Positions 26,977 through 36,409 of a stretch of 64,000 nucleotides of DNA are shown piece after piece. The notes beneath the pieces are model-generated. The model saw nothing but the letters and a program-made list of their open reading frames with translations, was not told where the DNA came from and searched no databases. Made by a program: the position numbers and the translations under genes. The first letter of the stretch is position 1. Every line of letters begins with the position of its first letter. The DNA is from Luteitalea pratensis (lineage in GTDB: Bacteria; Acidobacteriota; Vicinamibacteria; Vicinamibacterales; Vicinamibacteraceae). The DNA lies in the NCBI RefSeq assembly GCF_001618865.1, contig NZ_CP015136.1, positions 2,143,001-2,207,000 of the forward strand, read 5' to 3'.

Positions 26977-29900
26977 TTACGAGAGCAGCAAGTCCAAATC
27001 CTCGCGGCGAAGGTCGCGCAGCAGCGAGGCATCGGCGCGGACGACGGCGTCGGCCAGTTGCCGCTTGCCTGCCTGCAGGGCCAGCACCTTCTCCTCGACG
27101 GTGTCGCGCGCGATGAGGCGGTAGGCGAACACCGCGCGGGTCTGCCCGATGCGGTGCGCCCGGTCGATCGCCTGGGCTTCGACCGCGGGGTTCCACCAGG
27201 GGTCGAGCAGGAACACGTAGTCGGCCGCCGTCAGGTTCAGCCCCAGCCCACCGGCCTTGAGGCTGATCAGGAAGAGCGGACACGGGCCTTCCTGGAACTG
27301 CCTGACGCGTGCCTCGCGGTTCCGGGTCCGGCCGTCCAGGTACTCATAAGTGAGCCCTGACGCGTCTAGCCGATCGCGCAGCAGCGCCAGCAGCGACGTG
27401 AACTGCGAGAACACGAGCACCTTGCGGCCGTCCTCGACGAGCTCCTGCAGCCGTGGCAGCAACACGTCGAGCTTGGCCGACGGGCCCGCGGCCTGCGCGG
27501 GATCGATCAGCCCGGGATGGCACGCGGCCTGGCGTAGTCGGAGCAGCGCCTCGAGCACGTGGATCGTCGACCGGCCACCCTCGTCACGCGCGCCGCTGCC
27601 GAGCAGGCTGGCCCGGTAGTGCGCCCGCAGCGAGTCGTAGACCTTGCGCTGTGCCGGCCCGAGGTCGCAATACAACGTTTGTTCGGTGCGGGCAGGCAGT
27701 TCCGAGGCGACCTGTTCCTTCGTGCGCCGCAGGATGAACGGCCGCAGTCCGCGCTCGATCAACGGCAGCATGCCATCGTCGTCGCCGGGCTCGCCGATCG
27801 CACGAGCGCCGGTGAACGCCGATGCGGATCCCAGCAGCCCGGGGTTCAGGAACTCGAACAGGCTCCAGAGTTCGCCGAGGTGATTCTCCACGGGCGTTCC
27901 ACTGAGCGCGAGCCGATGGCGTCCGCGCAGCAGCCGTGCCGCCCGCGCGGTAGCCGTGCTGGCGTTCTTGATCGCCTGCGCCTCGTCGAGGATCACGTAG
28001 TCGAACGCCACTTCCTTCAAGTGCTCGATGTCGCGACGCAACGTGCCGTAGGTCACGATCGCCACATCGTGATCACCGACCTGCCCGAAGCCCTGCCGGC
28101 GCTGGCTGCCGGTGATGTCGAACATGCGTAGCCGCGGCGCGAAGCGAGCCGCTTCCTGCTGCCAGTTGAACACCAGCGATCGCGGCACGACGATGAGCGA
28201 TGGGCGTGAGGCGGTGCCGGCCCGTTCGTGGTCCAGGCGTCGCGCCTCGAGCGCGGCCAGGACCATCACCGTCTTGCCGAGTCCCATCTCGTCGGCGAGA
28301 CAGCCGCCGAACCCGAACCGACGCAGGAATGAGAACCACCCCAGGGCGTCCTGCTGGTACGCGCGAAGCGCGCCCGCGAACGTCGGCGGCGGCGCCTCCG
28401 GCAACACCCCCGTGAAATGCGCGAGCTCGTCGCGGAGGCGAGCGAACGGCTCGTCCCACGTGACCTGCGGTTGCTCGGCGAGCCACGCATCGACGAGCGC
28501 GGCCTGGGCGGGCTGGAAGCGGACGTGGTCGTCGTGGGACTCACCGAGCGTGGCCATCCTCAGCGATCGGGCCAGCCACTCGTCGGGCAGCAAGCCAAGC
28601 GATCCATCGTCGAGGCGCACGAACGCCTCGCCCTTTCGCGCCGCGGCGAGCACGGCAGGCAGTGGCGCAGCCACGCCGCCGAAGTCGAGTGCGCCATGCA
28701 GCTCGAACCAGTCGATGCCGGAGCGGACGCCGAGGGTGGAGGCCACCGCTGCCCGATAGGCGCGGCCATCGGCCTCGACGCGCCAGCCCTCGCCGATCAA
28801 GTCGCGAACCAGGCCCGGCAGTGCCGGCGCGAGCACATCGAAGTGCGTACCCGCGGCCGCGGCCGCGAGTTCCACGGCGCCGCCTCCGATGGCGAGGGGA
28901 CGCACTCCAAGATCGACCAGTCGTGCAACTGCGGACCGTTCGGCAGCGGGAACGCGCCTCCACGCCACGCGCGCCTGGGCGTCGAACAGCACAGGCGTTG
29001 CGGCGTGACCGGGGATCTCGTGCGGGCCGTACGCGAAGCTCACCTCGAGGCCGAGTCGGTCCTGGGCCCACGACGCGGTTGGGCGTGTCCCGCGGCGGAT
29101 GACACGGGCAACCGGCTGCGGCTGTGTCACGCGAGTCTCGACGCGCAGTTCGTCCGGGCAACTGACGTGCGTCAGGTCCGCGGTCGCCAGCGCCGCCATC
29201 AATCGCGTCCTCCCCGCCGGCGGGACGTGCACCGTGTCGGCGTTGAGCAGCGCGGCGAGCCATCGGTCCGCGCCCGCGGCATCGAACGGCGCAAACGCCG
29301 GCGCCTCGTCGTCGGGAGGGCGCCACAACACCAGGGCTCGCGTGACGAAGATTGCGTCATGGAGTGGGCGTTCCTGCCCCTGGTGATCGATCACACCGGT
29401 CACGTTGTAGCCGGCGTCGGCCGATCCGTCGATCGAGAGCCGGAACGTCGCGGTCCCAGGCGTCCAGTGGGTCCGCACGAGCGGTGTCGGATTGCCGTCG
29501 GCGCCGATCGGGCGCAGCATCAGGCGTCCGGTCGCGCACATCCGTTCGATGAGGTCGCGCTGAAGCGCTGGCGTGAGCACGAAGGGCGAGGGGACCGGCA
29601 CCGCGCCGGCGATGTTCCAGGCACCCGTCCACGCGTCGGCCGCGCCGCAGACGCGTTCCAGGATCTCGCGATCAGCCGGGTCGGGCAGCGCCTTGACCTC
29701 GCTGCGCGGGATGAACACGTCGCGGGGAGCGGCCCAGCCGCCGTTCTTGCGGCGCTGTCGTCGCAACAGCTCCACGAACATGCCGGGTGTCGTCGTGGAT
29801 CGAACCGGATCGAACACGTAGAGCAGTTCCGCCGATGGGCCTGAGATCGTCGCCGCTGCACCAGCCGGCGGTGGAAGGGCGTCGAGGAAGGTTTCCCAGG

Positions 29901-30306
29901 CAGGGAGGTTGGTGGCGCGTGGCGATCGCGGCGTACGTCCGGCCGTGAACCTCGGCGGCGCCGTCTGAGGGGCGTCGAGTGCGAGAAAATCGCCGGCGCC
30001 CTCGAGTTCGAGATCGGGCGGCACGGCGAGCAGGTGCTGACGGTCTGCCACCAGGGCCAGGGCCCACACGTGCTTGCACGGCTCGCGAGCGCCCTCGAAG
30101 AACGGGCACTCGCACCACGGCTGGAGCGACGTGCCGACGATGTCGAGCGACACCTCGTAGAGCATCGACCCGCGCACGCGTGCCGACACGCTGGTCGCGC
30201 TGCTGTGGACGACGGCGACGCGCCCCTGCCTCGCATAGCCCTCGCCTCGCGTCCGAGAGCGGAACGAGACGTAGGGACGAAGGGCACCAGCGAGTGTGCG
30301 AGGCAT
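26977..30306 (-). CDS. SWIM-zinc-finger SNF2-family helicase
   Basis: An 1109-aa protein. A SWIM zinc finger is near the N-terminus: Cys65-x-Cys67-x9-Cys77-x-His79 in CECPFFEGAREPCKHVW. A long middle region of bacterial SNF2-associated type follows. The helicase core has motif I LADEMGLGKTVMVL, motif II ILDEAQAIKN, motif III LALSGTPVENHLGELWSLF, and the C-terminal lobe VLVFSQFTSLLALL, GLNLTAADYVFLLDPWWNP, QAIDRAHRIGQT. It is an ATP-driven DNA translocase, possibly in repair or nucleoid remodelling. It is a stand-alone gene; its upstream TAGGAT is 14 nt before ATG 30306. Confidence 0.93.
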   Translation of the reverse strand: MPRTLAGALRPYVSFRSRTRGEGYARQGRVAVVHSSATSVSARVRGSMLYEVSLDIVGTSLQPWCECPFFEGAREPCKHVWALALVADRQHLLAVPPDLELEGAGDFLALDAPQTAPPRFTAGRTPRSPRATNLPAWETFLDALPPPAGAAATISGPSAELLYVFDPVRSTTTPGMFVELLRRQRRKNGGWAAPRDVFIPRSEVKALPDPADREILERVCGAADAWTGAWNIAGAVPVPSPFVLTPALQRDLIERMCATGRLMLRPIGADGNPTPLVRTHWTPGTATFRLSIDGSADAGYNVTGVIDHQGQERPLHDAIFVTRALVLWRPPDDEAPAFAPFDAAGADRWLAALLNADTVHVPPAGRTRLMAALATADLTHVSCPDELRVETRVTQPQPVARVIRRGTRPTASWAQDRLGLEVSFAYGPHEIPGHAATPVLFDAQARVAWRRVPAAERSAVARLVDLGVRPLAIGGGAVELAAAAAGTHFDVLAPALPGLVRDLIGEGWRVEADGRAYRAAVASTLGVRSGIDWFELHGALDFGGVAAPLPAVLAAARKGEAFVRLDDGSLGLLPDEWLARSLRMATLGESHDDHVRFQPAQAALVDAWLAEQPQVTWDEPFARLRDELAHFTGVLPEAPPPTFAGALRAYQQDALGWFSFLRRFGFGGCLADEMGLGKTVMVLAALEARRLDHERAGTASRPSLIVVPRSLVFNWQQEAARFAPRLRMFDITGSQRRQGFGQVGDHDVAIVTYGTLRRDIEHLKEVAFDYVILDEAQAIKNASTATARAARLLRGRHRLALSGTPVENHLGELWSLFEFLNPGLLGSASAFTGARAIGEPGDDDGMLPLIERGLRPFILRRTKEQVASELPARTEQTLYCDLGPAQRKVYDSLRAHYRASLLGSGARDEGGRSTIHVLEALLRLRQAACHPGLIDPAQAAGPSAKLDVLLPRLQELVEDGRKVLVFSQFTSLLALLRDRLDASGLTYEYLDGRTRNREARVRQFQEGPCPLFLISLKAGGLGLNLTAADYVFLLDPWWNPAVEAQAIDRAHRIGQTRAVFAYRLIARDTVEEKVLALQAGKRQLADAVVRADASLLRDLRREDLDLLLS

Positions 30307-30636
30307 GGACCGACTGATGATCCTATGCCGGGAACGAGTGCAGCGGGGCGGCGCGAACGCCGAACGCCGAACGCTGAACGCCGAGGTGTCCTACGCAGCG
30401 TCGGCCCGGCGACATGGCGCGTGTGGCGCGCCGGGTTCCTCAACTACCGGTTGGCGCCGGCCGGCCTCTACGGCCCGCGTCGTCGCGTCGGATGGCGCCG
30501 TTCGTCCCCCCTTCCCAACGGTCCGCCCCTGAGATGAGCCTCGTCAGCCCAGGCCTTCCTGGCGCAGAATGGCTGCACAGTCCAGTCCAGAGGTCCATTC
30601 GTCCCGGCTCCGGCCGGGTTGAGGGAGGAGGGCACC
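30307..30636. other. 330-bp gene-free region between divergent genes
   Basis: It holds a short 7-nt array of GAACGCC/GAACGCT words (30354-30384) and the upstream regions of the helicase (minus) and the second TonB receptor (plus). GGGAGGAGGG at 30623-30632 is the receptor's ribosome site. I see no convincing -35/-10 pair for the receptor. Confidence 0.7.
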
Positions 30637-33600
30637 ATGGTGCGTTCAGCGCACGTGCGCGCTGCCTTGACGGCAGCCGCATTGAGCCTCGGCATGTTCG
30701 TCGGACAGGCGGCCCCCGTGGTCGCCCAATCCACTACCGGCACCATCTCTGGCGTCGTTCGCGACGACCAGGCCGCGATCATCCCCGGCGCGACGGTCAC
30801 AGTACGCAACGTGCTCACCGGACAGTCGCGCATCGTTGTGTCCGGCGAAGGCGGTCAGTACCGCTTTCCGAACCTGCAAGTCGGCGAGTACGAGCTGACC
30901 GTGGAGCTCGCGAGTTTCGCGACCTACAAGCAGTCGGGCCTGAACCTGGCGCTGAACCAGGACGCGGCAATCGACGTGACGTTGCGGCCGGCAGGTGTGG
31001 CCGAGTCCGTGCAGGTGACGGCGGACACGCCACTGCTGAACACGACCAACGCCGAGGTCGGGGTCCGCTTCGACACGCGGCGCGTGGCAGAACTGCCGGT
31101 GGGCAACAGCCGGGACATCATCTCGCTGGCCCTGCAGGCGCCTGGCGTGTCGCAACTCGGGGCGGGGCAGAGCACCTTCGCATCGGGGACCAACTTCTCG
31201 GTCAACGGCATGCGGTTGCGATCGAACAACTTCATGCTCGACGGCCAGGACAGCAACGACCCGAGCGTGTCGGGCCGCCAACAGCCGATGAACAACACGG
31301 ACGTCGTGCAGGAGGTCCGCCTCATCACCAACCAGTTCGCCGCCGAGTACGGCCGTGCGGCGGGGTCGGTCATGAACGTGATCACCAAGTCTGGCACCAA
31401 CCAGTTCCGCGGATCGGCGTTCGTGTTCCACAACGACAACAGCCTGAACTCGCGCAGCAACCTGGACAAGGCTGCGGGGCGCACCGCGGCGCCGTTCTTC
31501 CGCGAGCAGCAGTACGGCGGCACGGTTGGCGGCCCGGTCCTGCGCAACCGGACGTTCTTCTTCGGGGCGTACCAGAAGTGGACGCAGGACCAGCTCGGAT
31601 CGGGCACCACTCTCAACGGCGCGCCCACGGAGGACGGTCGCCGGATCCTCGAGTCGATCGCAGGCACGCGCCCGCAGGTGGCGGCGCTCCTCCGCTTCCT
31701 GCCGGCCGCGCAGACGCCGCTCGGGCGCACGGTGCCGGTGACCGTCAACGGCCAGAACTACGCCATTCCCATCGGGTCGTTGACCGGCTCTGCGGCGGGC
31801 GTGTTCGACAACCATCAGGGATCGGGCCGTATCGATCAGCAGTTCGGCGGCAGCGACAACCTCGGCGGTCGCTACATGATCAACGACCAGGTTCAGGACG
31901 GCACCGGCCAGGTGACGCCGACCGGACTGACCTCGGTCAGCCCGACCCGGCAGCACTCGTTCACCGGGTGGTGGACCAAGGTCTTCTCGCCGGCGGTCGT
32001 CAACGAGTTCCGTTTCGGTTACCAGAAGCTGGACACGACGACCAACGCCTCCGATCCGTCGTCGGAGGCGATTCCGTCGATCGAGGTGCCGGAGTTGGGG
32101 CTCACGGGGTTCAACGCCGCGACAAGTCGCACGGCCATCGGGCTCGCCGTGAACCTGCCGCAGTACCGGATCAACGACAATTTCCAGTATCTGGACAACC
32201 TGACGTACGTGACCGGGCGCCACGCGTTCAAGACCGGCGTGGACATCCGTCGCATCAACGTCGAGAGCTTCTTCTTCCCGACGATCCGCGGCCGCCTGTC
32301 CTACCCGACGTTGCAGCGGCTGGTCGACGACACCGCGGAGGTGGCCACGATCAACAAACCGCTGCCCGGTGGCGAGGCGATCCAGTTCTACGACTGGACC
32401 GACGTCTTTGCCTATGTCCAGGACGAATGGCGCATGCGGGACAACTTCACGCTGACCCTCGGCCTGCGGTACGAGACGCCTGGCAATTCCATTGCGAGCC
32501 TCTACCCGGTCAACGACGCTATCCTCGACGAAGCCGGCGGGGATCCGCGTTACGAGCTGACGACGCGGCCCGAGCGCGACTACAACAACTTCCAGCCGCG
32601 GGTCGGCTTCAACTGGAGGCCGCAGACCAGCGGCGACGGCGTCACCGGCCTGCTCACCGGTGGCGACAAGCTGGTGGTGCGTGGTGGCTACGCGCGCACC
32701 AACGACTACGCGTTCATCAACATCAACCTGAACATCGCGAGCTCGTTCCCGTTCGTCGCCGCCTACAACGAGCCGAACATGTCCAACGCCTTCGTGCGCC
32801 TGCCCAACGTGGACGTGAGCGGACTCAACCCGAACTCGTTCGCGCGCACAATCGTGTCCGAGGACTTCCAGTCACCGTCGGCCGATCAGTTCAGCCTCGA
32901 GCTCCAGCGCGAGCTCACGAGCGACATCGTCTGGCGGATCGGCTACGTGGGCACGCACGGCAACGACCTGTTCCAGACGCTCGACGGCAACCCGCGGCAG
33001 CCATACTCGACCGTGCGCGTGGATCCCACCCTGGCCGTGATTCGCGAGCGGTCCAACACGGCGACCTCGAGCTACCACTCGCTGCAGACGACGCTGCAGA
33101 AGCGCCTGCGCGCCGGCTTCGCGGCCGAGGTCCACTACACGTGGAGCAAGTTCCTCGACACGGCATCGGAGATCTTCAACCCCTCCTCGGGTGAGGTGGC
33201 CGTACCGCAGGACTCGTTCGACATCGGCAACGACAAGGCGGTCTCGACCTACGATCGGCCGCACCGCTTCACCGGCAACTTCGTCTACGAGCTGCCGTTC
33301 TTCCGTGCGCAGGACAGCCTCATCGGCAAGTTCCTCGGCGGTTGGCAGCTGAACTCGGCGTTCACGTTCCAGAGCGGCGCGCCCTTCACGGTGCTCAATG
33401 GGTCGGACCCCACGGGCGCTCTGGCCGGCATCGACGGCCTGGTCGGCAGCGCGATCCGTCCGATGATCAATACGGACCAGGAGCTGTCGAAGATGACGAT
33501 CCCCGACATCATCGCGGCGGGCGGATCCAGCCTCTTCCGCACGCTGTGCGGCAACCCCACCGCGACTTGCCCCGGGGAACGTGTGGGCAACGTCGGCCGC

Positions 33601-33825
33601 AACACGCTGCGGGCCGACGGCATCCAGAACATCGATGTCGGATTCATCAAGAACACCCGCTTCGGGCGGACCAACCTGCAATTCCGCGTCGAGATGTTCA
33701 ACGCGACCAACACGCGCAACTTCGGGATCCCCGAGGGCCGCGTGTCGTCGACCAACTTCCTGAACCAGTGGGGCACCGATGGCGGCAAGCGCACCATCTG
33801 GGCCTCGGCGCGATTTACCTTCTGA
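30637..33825 (+). CDS. Oar-like TonB-dependent receptor with carboxypeptidase-regulatory domain
   Basis: A 1062-aa outer-membrane protein. The signal peptide ends near VVAQS. A CarboxypepD_reg domain spans about 30-115 (GTISGVVRDDQAAIIPGATV, YRFPNLQVGEYELTVEL). The plug follows (ELPVGNSRDIISLALQAPGV, NFMLDGQDSNDPSVSG, AAEYGRAAGSVMNVITKSGT), then a beta-barrel ending in Phe (ASARFTF). Its barrel is clearly diverged from the receptor at 11471, so the two probably have different ligands. ATG 30637 is preferred over in-frame TTG 30619 because the GGAGGAG ribosome site lies between them. Confidence 0.93.
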   Translation: MVRSAHVRAALTAAALSLGMFVGQAAPVVAQSTTGTISGVVRDDQAAIIPGATVTVRNVLTGQSRIVVSGEGGQYRFPNLQVGEYELTVELASFATYKQSGLNLALNQDAAIDVTLRPAGVAESVQVTADTPLLNTTNAEVGVRFDTRRVAELPVGNSRDIISLALQAPGVSQLGAGQSTFASGTNFSVNGMRLRSNNFMLDGQDSNDPSVSGRQQPMNNTDVVQEVRLITNQFAAEYGRAAGSVMNVITKSGTNQFRGSAFVFHNDNSLNSRSNLDKAAGRTAAPFFREQQYGGTVGGPVLRNRTFFFGAYQKWTQDQLGSGTTLNGAPTEDGRRILESIAGTRPQVAALLRFLPAAQTPLGRTVPVTVNGQNYAIPIGSLTGSAAGVFDNHQGSGRIDQQFGGSDNLGGRYMINDQVQDGTGQVTPTGLTSVSPTRQHSFTGWWTKVFSPAVVNEFRFGYQKLDTTTNASDPSSEAIPSIEVPELGLTGFNAATSRTAIGLAVNLPQYRINDNFQYLDNLTYVTGRHAFKTGVDIRRINVESFFFPTIRGRLSYPTLQRLVDDTAEVATINKPLPGGEAIQFYDWTDVFAYVQDEWRMRDNFTLTLGLRYETPGNSIASLYPVNDAILDEAGGDPRYELTTRPERDYNNFQPRVGFNWRPQTSGDGVTGLLTGGDKLVVRGGYARTNDYAFININLNIASSFPFVAAYNEPNMSNAFVRLPNVDVSGLNPNSFARTIVSEDFQSPSADQFSLELQRELTSDIVWRIGYVGTHGNDLFQTLDGNPRQPYSTVRVDPTLAVIRERSNTATSSYHSLQTTLQKRLRAGFAAEVHYTWSKFLDTASEIFNPSSGEVAVPQDSFDIGNDKAVSTYDRPHRFTGNFVYELPFFRAQDSLIGKFLGGWQLNSAFTFQSGAPFTVLNGSDPTGALAGIDGLVGSAIRPMINTDQELSKMTIPDIIAAGGSSLFRTLCGNPTATCPGERVGNVGRNTLRADGIQNIDVGFIKNTRFGRTNLQFRVEMFNATNTRNFGIPEGRVSSTNFLNQWGTDGGKRTIWASARFTF

Positions 33826-33837
33826 AGTAGCTCGTCA

Positions 33838-33935
33838 AAGGGAGAAGGGAAGAGGACAACGTCAAAGGTGCCGAAAGTTCGAAGCAAGAAGAGACGAGGA
33901 GAAGGCTCGAGGCACTCGGCCTTCGACGCGGGTAA
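33838..33935. repeat. Purine-rich degenerate words after the TonB receptor
   Basis: AAGGGAGAAGGGAAGAGGAC and related G/A words resemble the arms of the foldback elements at 14768 and 16258, but no matching inverted arm is found. Confidence 0.5.
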
Positions 33936-33940
33936 TTCAA

Positions 33941-34846
33941 TTACGCGATCGCCGCCCTGAACTCGTCGAGGTAACGGCGCACCTTTTCCTTCGGGTCGCC
34001 AGGCCCGAGGGTTTCGATCGGCACGTAGCCGCGGTAGCGGGCGTCCTTCAGGATGCCGGCGATCTGCTTCAGGTCGACGCGCTCTTCCTTGTCGCGCCGG
34101 TACACGAGTTCCTTCACTTGCCAGGTGTAGGCGTAGGGGGCCAGCAGGGCGACCTCGGCATACGGATCGTCGGTCGTGCGCAGGCTGCCGATGTCGACGT
34201 TGAGGCCGAACCACGGGGAAGGGATGCGCTTGCGAATCTCCAGGTAATCCGCCGCGACCTTGAGGGCGTCGTTGTGGTTCTGTAGCACGATCATCACGCC
34301 GCCCGCCTCGCCGGCCGTCACGCACCGCTGGATGCCGTCGACGATCCAGTCCATGACCGTCGGCTTGGGGACGCCAGCCGGCATCACCCTGCCGTCGAAC
34401 ACGCGCAACACGGGCGCGCCGAGCTTGGCCGCAACGTCCACCCAGCGTGTCACGAGCGCCACGTCGGCATCACGCTTTGCCGGGTCAGGCACGGCGAAGT
34501 CGTTGCGCACGCCGGTGCCGCTGATGCCGAGTCCGAGGCTGAACGCCAGTTGCTTGATGCGATGGATGACCGTATCGGCAGGGACCGTCGGATATCCCTT
34601 GAAGTAGTAGCCGGTCGGATCGACGGCGTCGAAGCCAATCTCGGCACAAAACTCGATCACCTGCTCCAGCGTCATCGTGCCCTTGGTCAACGGCTCGTTG
34701 AACGAGTACAGGTTGCAGCTCGTCTTGATGCGCGCGGGTAGCCCCGGCACCACCGCTGCCGACGCGAACGCCGGCAGCGCCAGAGGCAGGGGCAGTGCCG
34801 CGGCACCGAGAAACGCGCGTCGGGTCCTGCGAGTGTCGCTCTGCAT
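33941..34846 (-). CDS. Tat-exported xylose-isomerase-like TIM-barrel protein (sugar isomerase/epimerase family)
   Basis: A 301-aa protein. The twin-arginine leader is TRRAFLGAAALPLPLALP. The TIM-barrel AP_endonuc_2 domain follows: LEQVIEFCAEIGFDAVDPTG, VLRVFDGRVM, IVLQNHNDAL (metal-binding His/Asn region), FGLNVDIGSL and YVPIETLGPGD with a late acidic ligand. Members isomerise or epimerise keto-sugars or cleave oxidised glycosides. ATG 34846 is chosen because the leader starts there; upstream codons are repeat DNA. It is divergent from the DUF1080 gene, a frequent partner of such proteins. Confidence 0.87.
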   Translation of the reverse strand: MQSDTRRTRRAFLGAAALPLPLALPAFASAAVVPGLPARIKTSCNLYSFNEPLTKGTMTLEQVIEFCAEIGFDAVDPTGYYFKGYPTVPADTVIHRIKQLAFSLGLGISGTGVRNDFAVPDPAKRDADVALVTRWVDVAAKLGAPVLRVFDGRVMPAGVPKPTVMDWIVDGIQRCVTAGEAGGVMIVLQNHNDALKVAADYLEIRKRIPSPWFGLNVDIGSLRTTDDPYAEVALLAPYAYTWQVKELVYRRDKEERVDLKQIAGILKDARYRGYVPIETLGPGDPKEKVRRYLDEFRAAIA

Positions 34847-34858
34847 CGCGGTCGTGCT

Positions 34859-34925
34859 CCCCTGCGTCCTCGTTCCTCCGTCCTCAATCCTCCGTCCTCC
34901 GTCCTCCGTCCTCAGTCCTCCGAGC
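34859..34925. repeat. 7-nt tandem array (TCCTCCG)
   Basis: About nine words TCCTCCG/TCCTCAG/TTCCTCG between the divergent isomerase and DUF1080 genes. It ends 22 bases before the TATAGT box. Confidence 0.9.
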
Positions 34926-34947
34926 AGCGCGCCCAGCGCTGCGCGAG

Positions 34948-34953
34948 TATAGT
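34948..34953 (+). promoter_or_regulatory. -10 box (TATAGT) for the DUF1080-SGNH pair
   Basis: TATAGT ends 11 nt before ATG 34965, predicting a leader of only about five bases. Confidence 0.5.
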
Positions 34954-34964
34954 GTGCGCGAACC

Positions 34965-35681
34965 ATGCGTGCCCTCCTGTTCGCCTGCATCTCCGTCTTC
35001 ATTCCGCTCGTCGCGTCCGCCCAGCCACGGCCTGAATGGGTCCCCCTGTTCAACGGCAAGGACCTCTCGGGCTGGACCAACATCAACACCTCCCCCGACA
35101 CCTGGATGGTCAAGGACGGCATGCTCATGACCACGGGCAAGCCGATCGGTGTCATGTGCAGCGACAGGATGTACGAGAACTTCGTCCTGCACATCGAATG
35201 GATGCATCACGAACCGGGCGGCAACTCCGGCGTATTCATCTGGAGCGCGGCCAATCCGTCGCCCGAGGGGCGGCTGCCCGATGGCCTCGAGGTCCAGATG
35301 CTGGAACTGGACTGGCCGAAGCTGCACGTGCGCGACGGCGTGACGCCTACCGACGACTACGTCCACGGCGAGTTGTTCGGCGTCGGCGGGGTCCAGATCA
35401 TTCCCGACAACCCGCGCGGACCGCGCAGCAAGTCGATCGAGAAGCGCGCACTCGGCCGCGAGAACTGGAACGTGTACGACCTGGTGGCCGTGGACGGCGT
35501 CGCCAAGCTGTCGGTCAACGGCAAGTACGTCAACGGCATCCGCAACTCGTCGCGTCGCAAGGGATACCTGTGCATGGAGGCCGAGGGTGCGGCGATACAG
35601 TGGCGCAACGCATTCGTGATGGAACTGCCACCAGGCGTCACCACGCCTGACATGATCGCGCCCGAAAGGAAGCAGCCATGA
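34965..35681 (+). CDS. Secreted DUF1080 (3-keto-disaccharide hydrolase-like) protein
   Basis: A 238-aa protein. Signal peptide: RALLFACISVFIPLVASAQ. A concanavalin-like DUF1080 domain follows: WVPLFNGKDLSGWTNINT, WMVKDGMLMTTGKPIGVM, FVLHIEWMHHEPGGNSGVFI, LPDGLEVQMLE and the late NWNVYDLVAVDGVAKLSVNG. Some DUF1080 proteins hydrolyse 3-keto-glycosides; the substrate here is unknown. Its TGA overlaps the ATG of the SGNH gene (ATGA), so they form an operon. Its position opposite an exported isomerase supports a role in oxidised-sugar breakdown. Confidence 0.88.
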   Translation: MRALLFACISVFIPLVASAQPRPEWVPLFNGKDLSGWTNINTSPDTWMVKDGMLMTTGKPIGVMCSDRMYENFVLHIEWMHHEPGGNSGVFIWSAANPSPEGRLPDGLEVQMLELDWPKLHVRDGVTPTDDYVHGELFGVGGVQIIPDNPRGPRSKSIEKRALGRENWNVYDLVAVDGVAKLSVNGKYVNGIRNSSRRKGYLCMEAEGAAIQWRNAFVMELPPGVTTPDMIAPERKQP

Positions 35682-36409
35682 CGCGACGCACATGGTTGAC
35701 CCTCGTCCTGACGGCGGCCGGCGCGCCTGTCCTCGCTGGCGGACCTGGCCGGCTCGGAGAGCCAGCCCTACTCACAATCCCTGGGAACGTAGCCGCCGGA
35801 CTTGTCCGGCGGTCAGGAGGCGAGGAAGATCGCTGGGCCAAGGAGATCGCCGCTTTCGCCGCCGACGACGAGGCGCGGCCGTTCGCGCCGGGCGGCATCG
35901 TGTTCGTCGGCAGTTCCAGCATCCGCCTGTGGGATGTGGCGTCCGCGTTTCCGGGACGCCCGGTGCTCAATCGCGGCTTCGGCGGGACGCAGGTCCTCGA
36001 CTCCGTGCGGCACGTCGAGCGGTTGGTGATTCACCACAAGCCGGCGACGGTCGTCTTCTACGCCGGCGACAACGATCTGTCGGCCGGCCGCACGCCGCAG
36101 CAGGTCGCGGCCGACTTCGCGGCGTTCGCCGCCAAGGTCCACGCAGCCCTGCCAGCCACGCGCATCGCCTTCATCGGCATCAAGCCGAGCATCGCGCGGT
36201 GGGCCCTCATCGCCAAGGTGCGGGAAGCCAACCGCCTCGTGCGCGATTCCTGCGACCGCGACGATCGGCTCGGGTTCGTCGACGTCGACGCCGCCATGCT
36301 CGGCTGGGACGGCAAGCCGCGTCCCGAACTGTTCGTCAAGGACGGCCTGCACATGTCGCCGAAGGGCTACGAAATCTGGAACATGCTCGTGCGGCCCTTT
36401 ATCGAGTGA
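35678..36409 (+). CDS. Secreted SGNH/GDSL hydrolase interrupted by a REP-like element near its N-terminus
   Basis: A 243-aa esterase/lipase-fold protein. SGNH blocks: FVGSSSIRLW (nucleophile Ser), NRGFGGTQVLD (Gly), VVFYAGDNDLSAG (Asn) and KDGLHMSPKGYEIW (Asp-His). The N-terminus MTRRTWLTLVLTAAGAPVLAG is an export signal. Between it and the domain, residues about 38-46 (VAAGLVRRS) are encoded by a complete GTAG palindrome (35789-35813). The paralogue at 49103 has a different linker there. It starts by ATGA overlap with the DUF1080 gene. It probably removes acyl groups from glycans. Confidence 0.87.
   Translation: MTRRTWLTLVLTAAGAPVLAGGPGRLGEPALLTIPGNVAAGLVRRSGGEEDRWAKEIAAFAADDEARPFAPGGIVFVGSSSIRLWDVASAFPGRPVLNRGFGGTQVLDSVRHVERLVIHHKPATVVFYAGDNDLSAGRTPQQVAADFAAFAAKVHAALPATRIAFIGIKPSIARWALIAKVREANRLVRDSCDRDDRLGFVDVDAAMLGWDGKPRPELFVKDGLHMSPKGYEIWNMLVRPFIE
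35789..35813 (+). repeat. GTAG palindrome inside a coding sequence
   Basis: GTAG followed by the stem CCGCCGGAC-TT-GTCCGGCGG. It is read in frame (asn-VAAGLVRR) within the SGNH hydrolase gene. In this phase its TAG is split between codons, so it does not stop translation. Confidence 0.85.
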
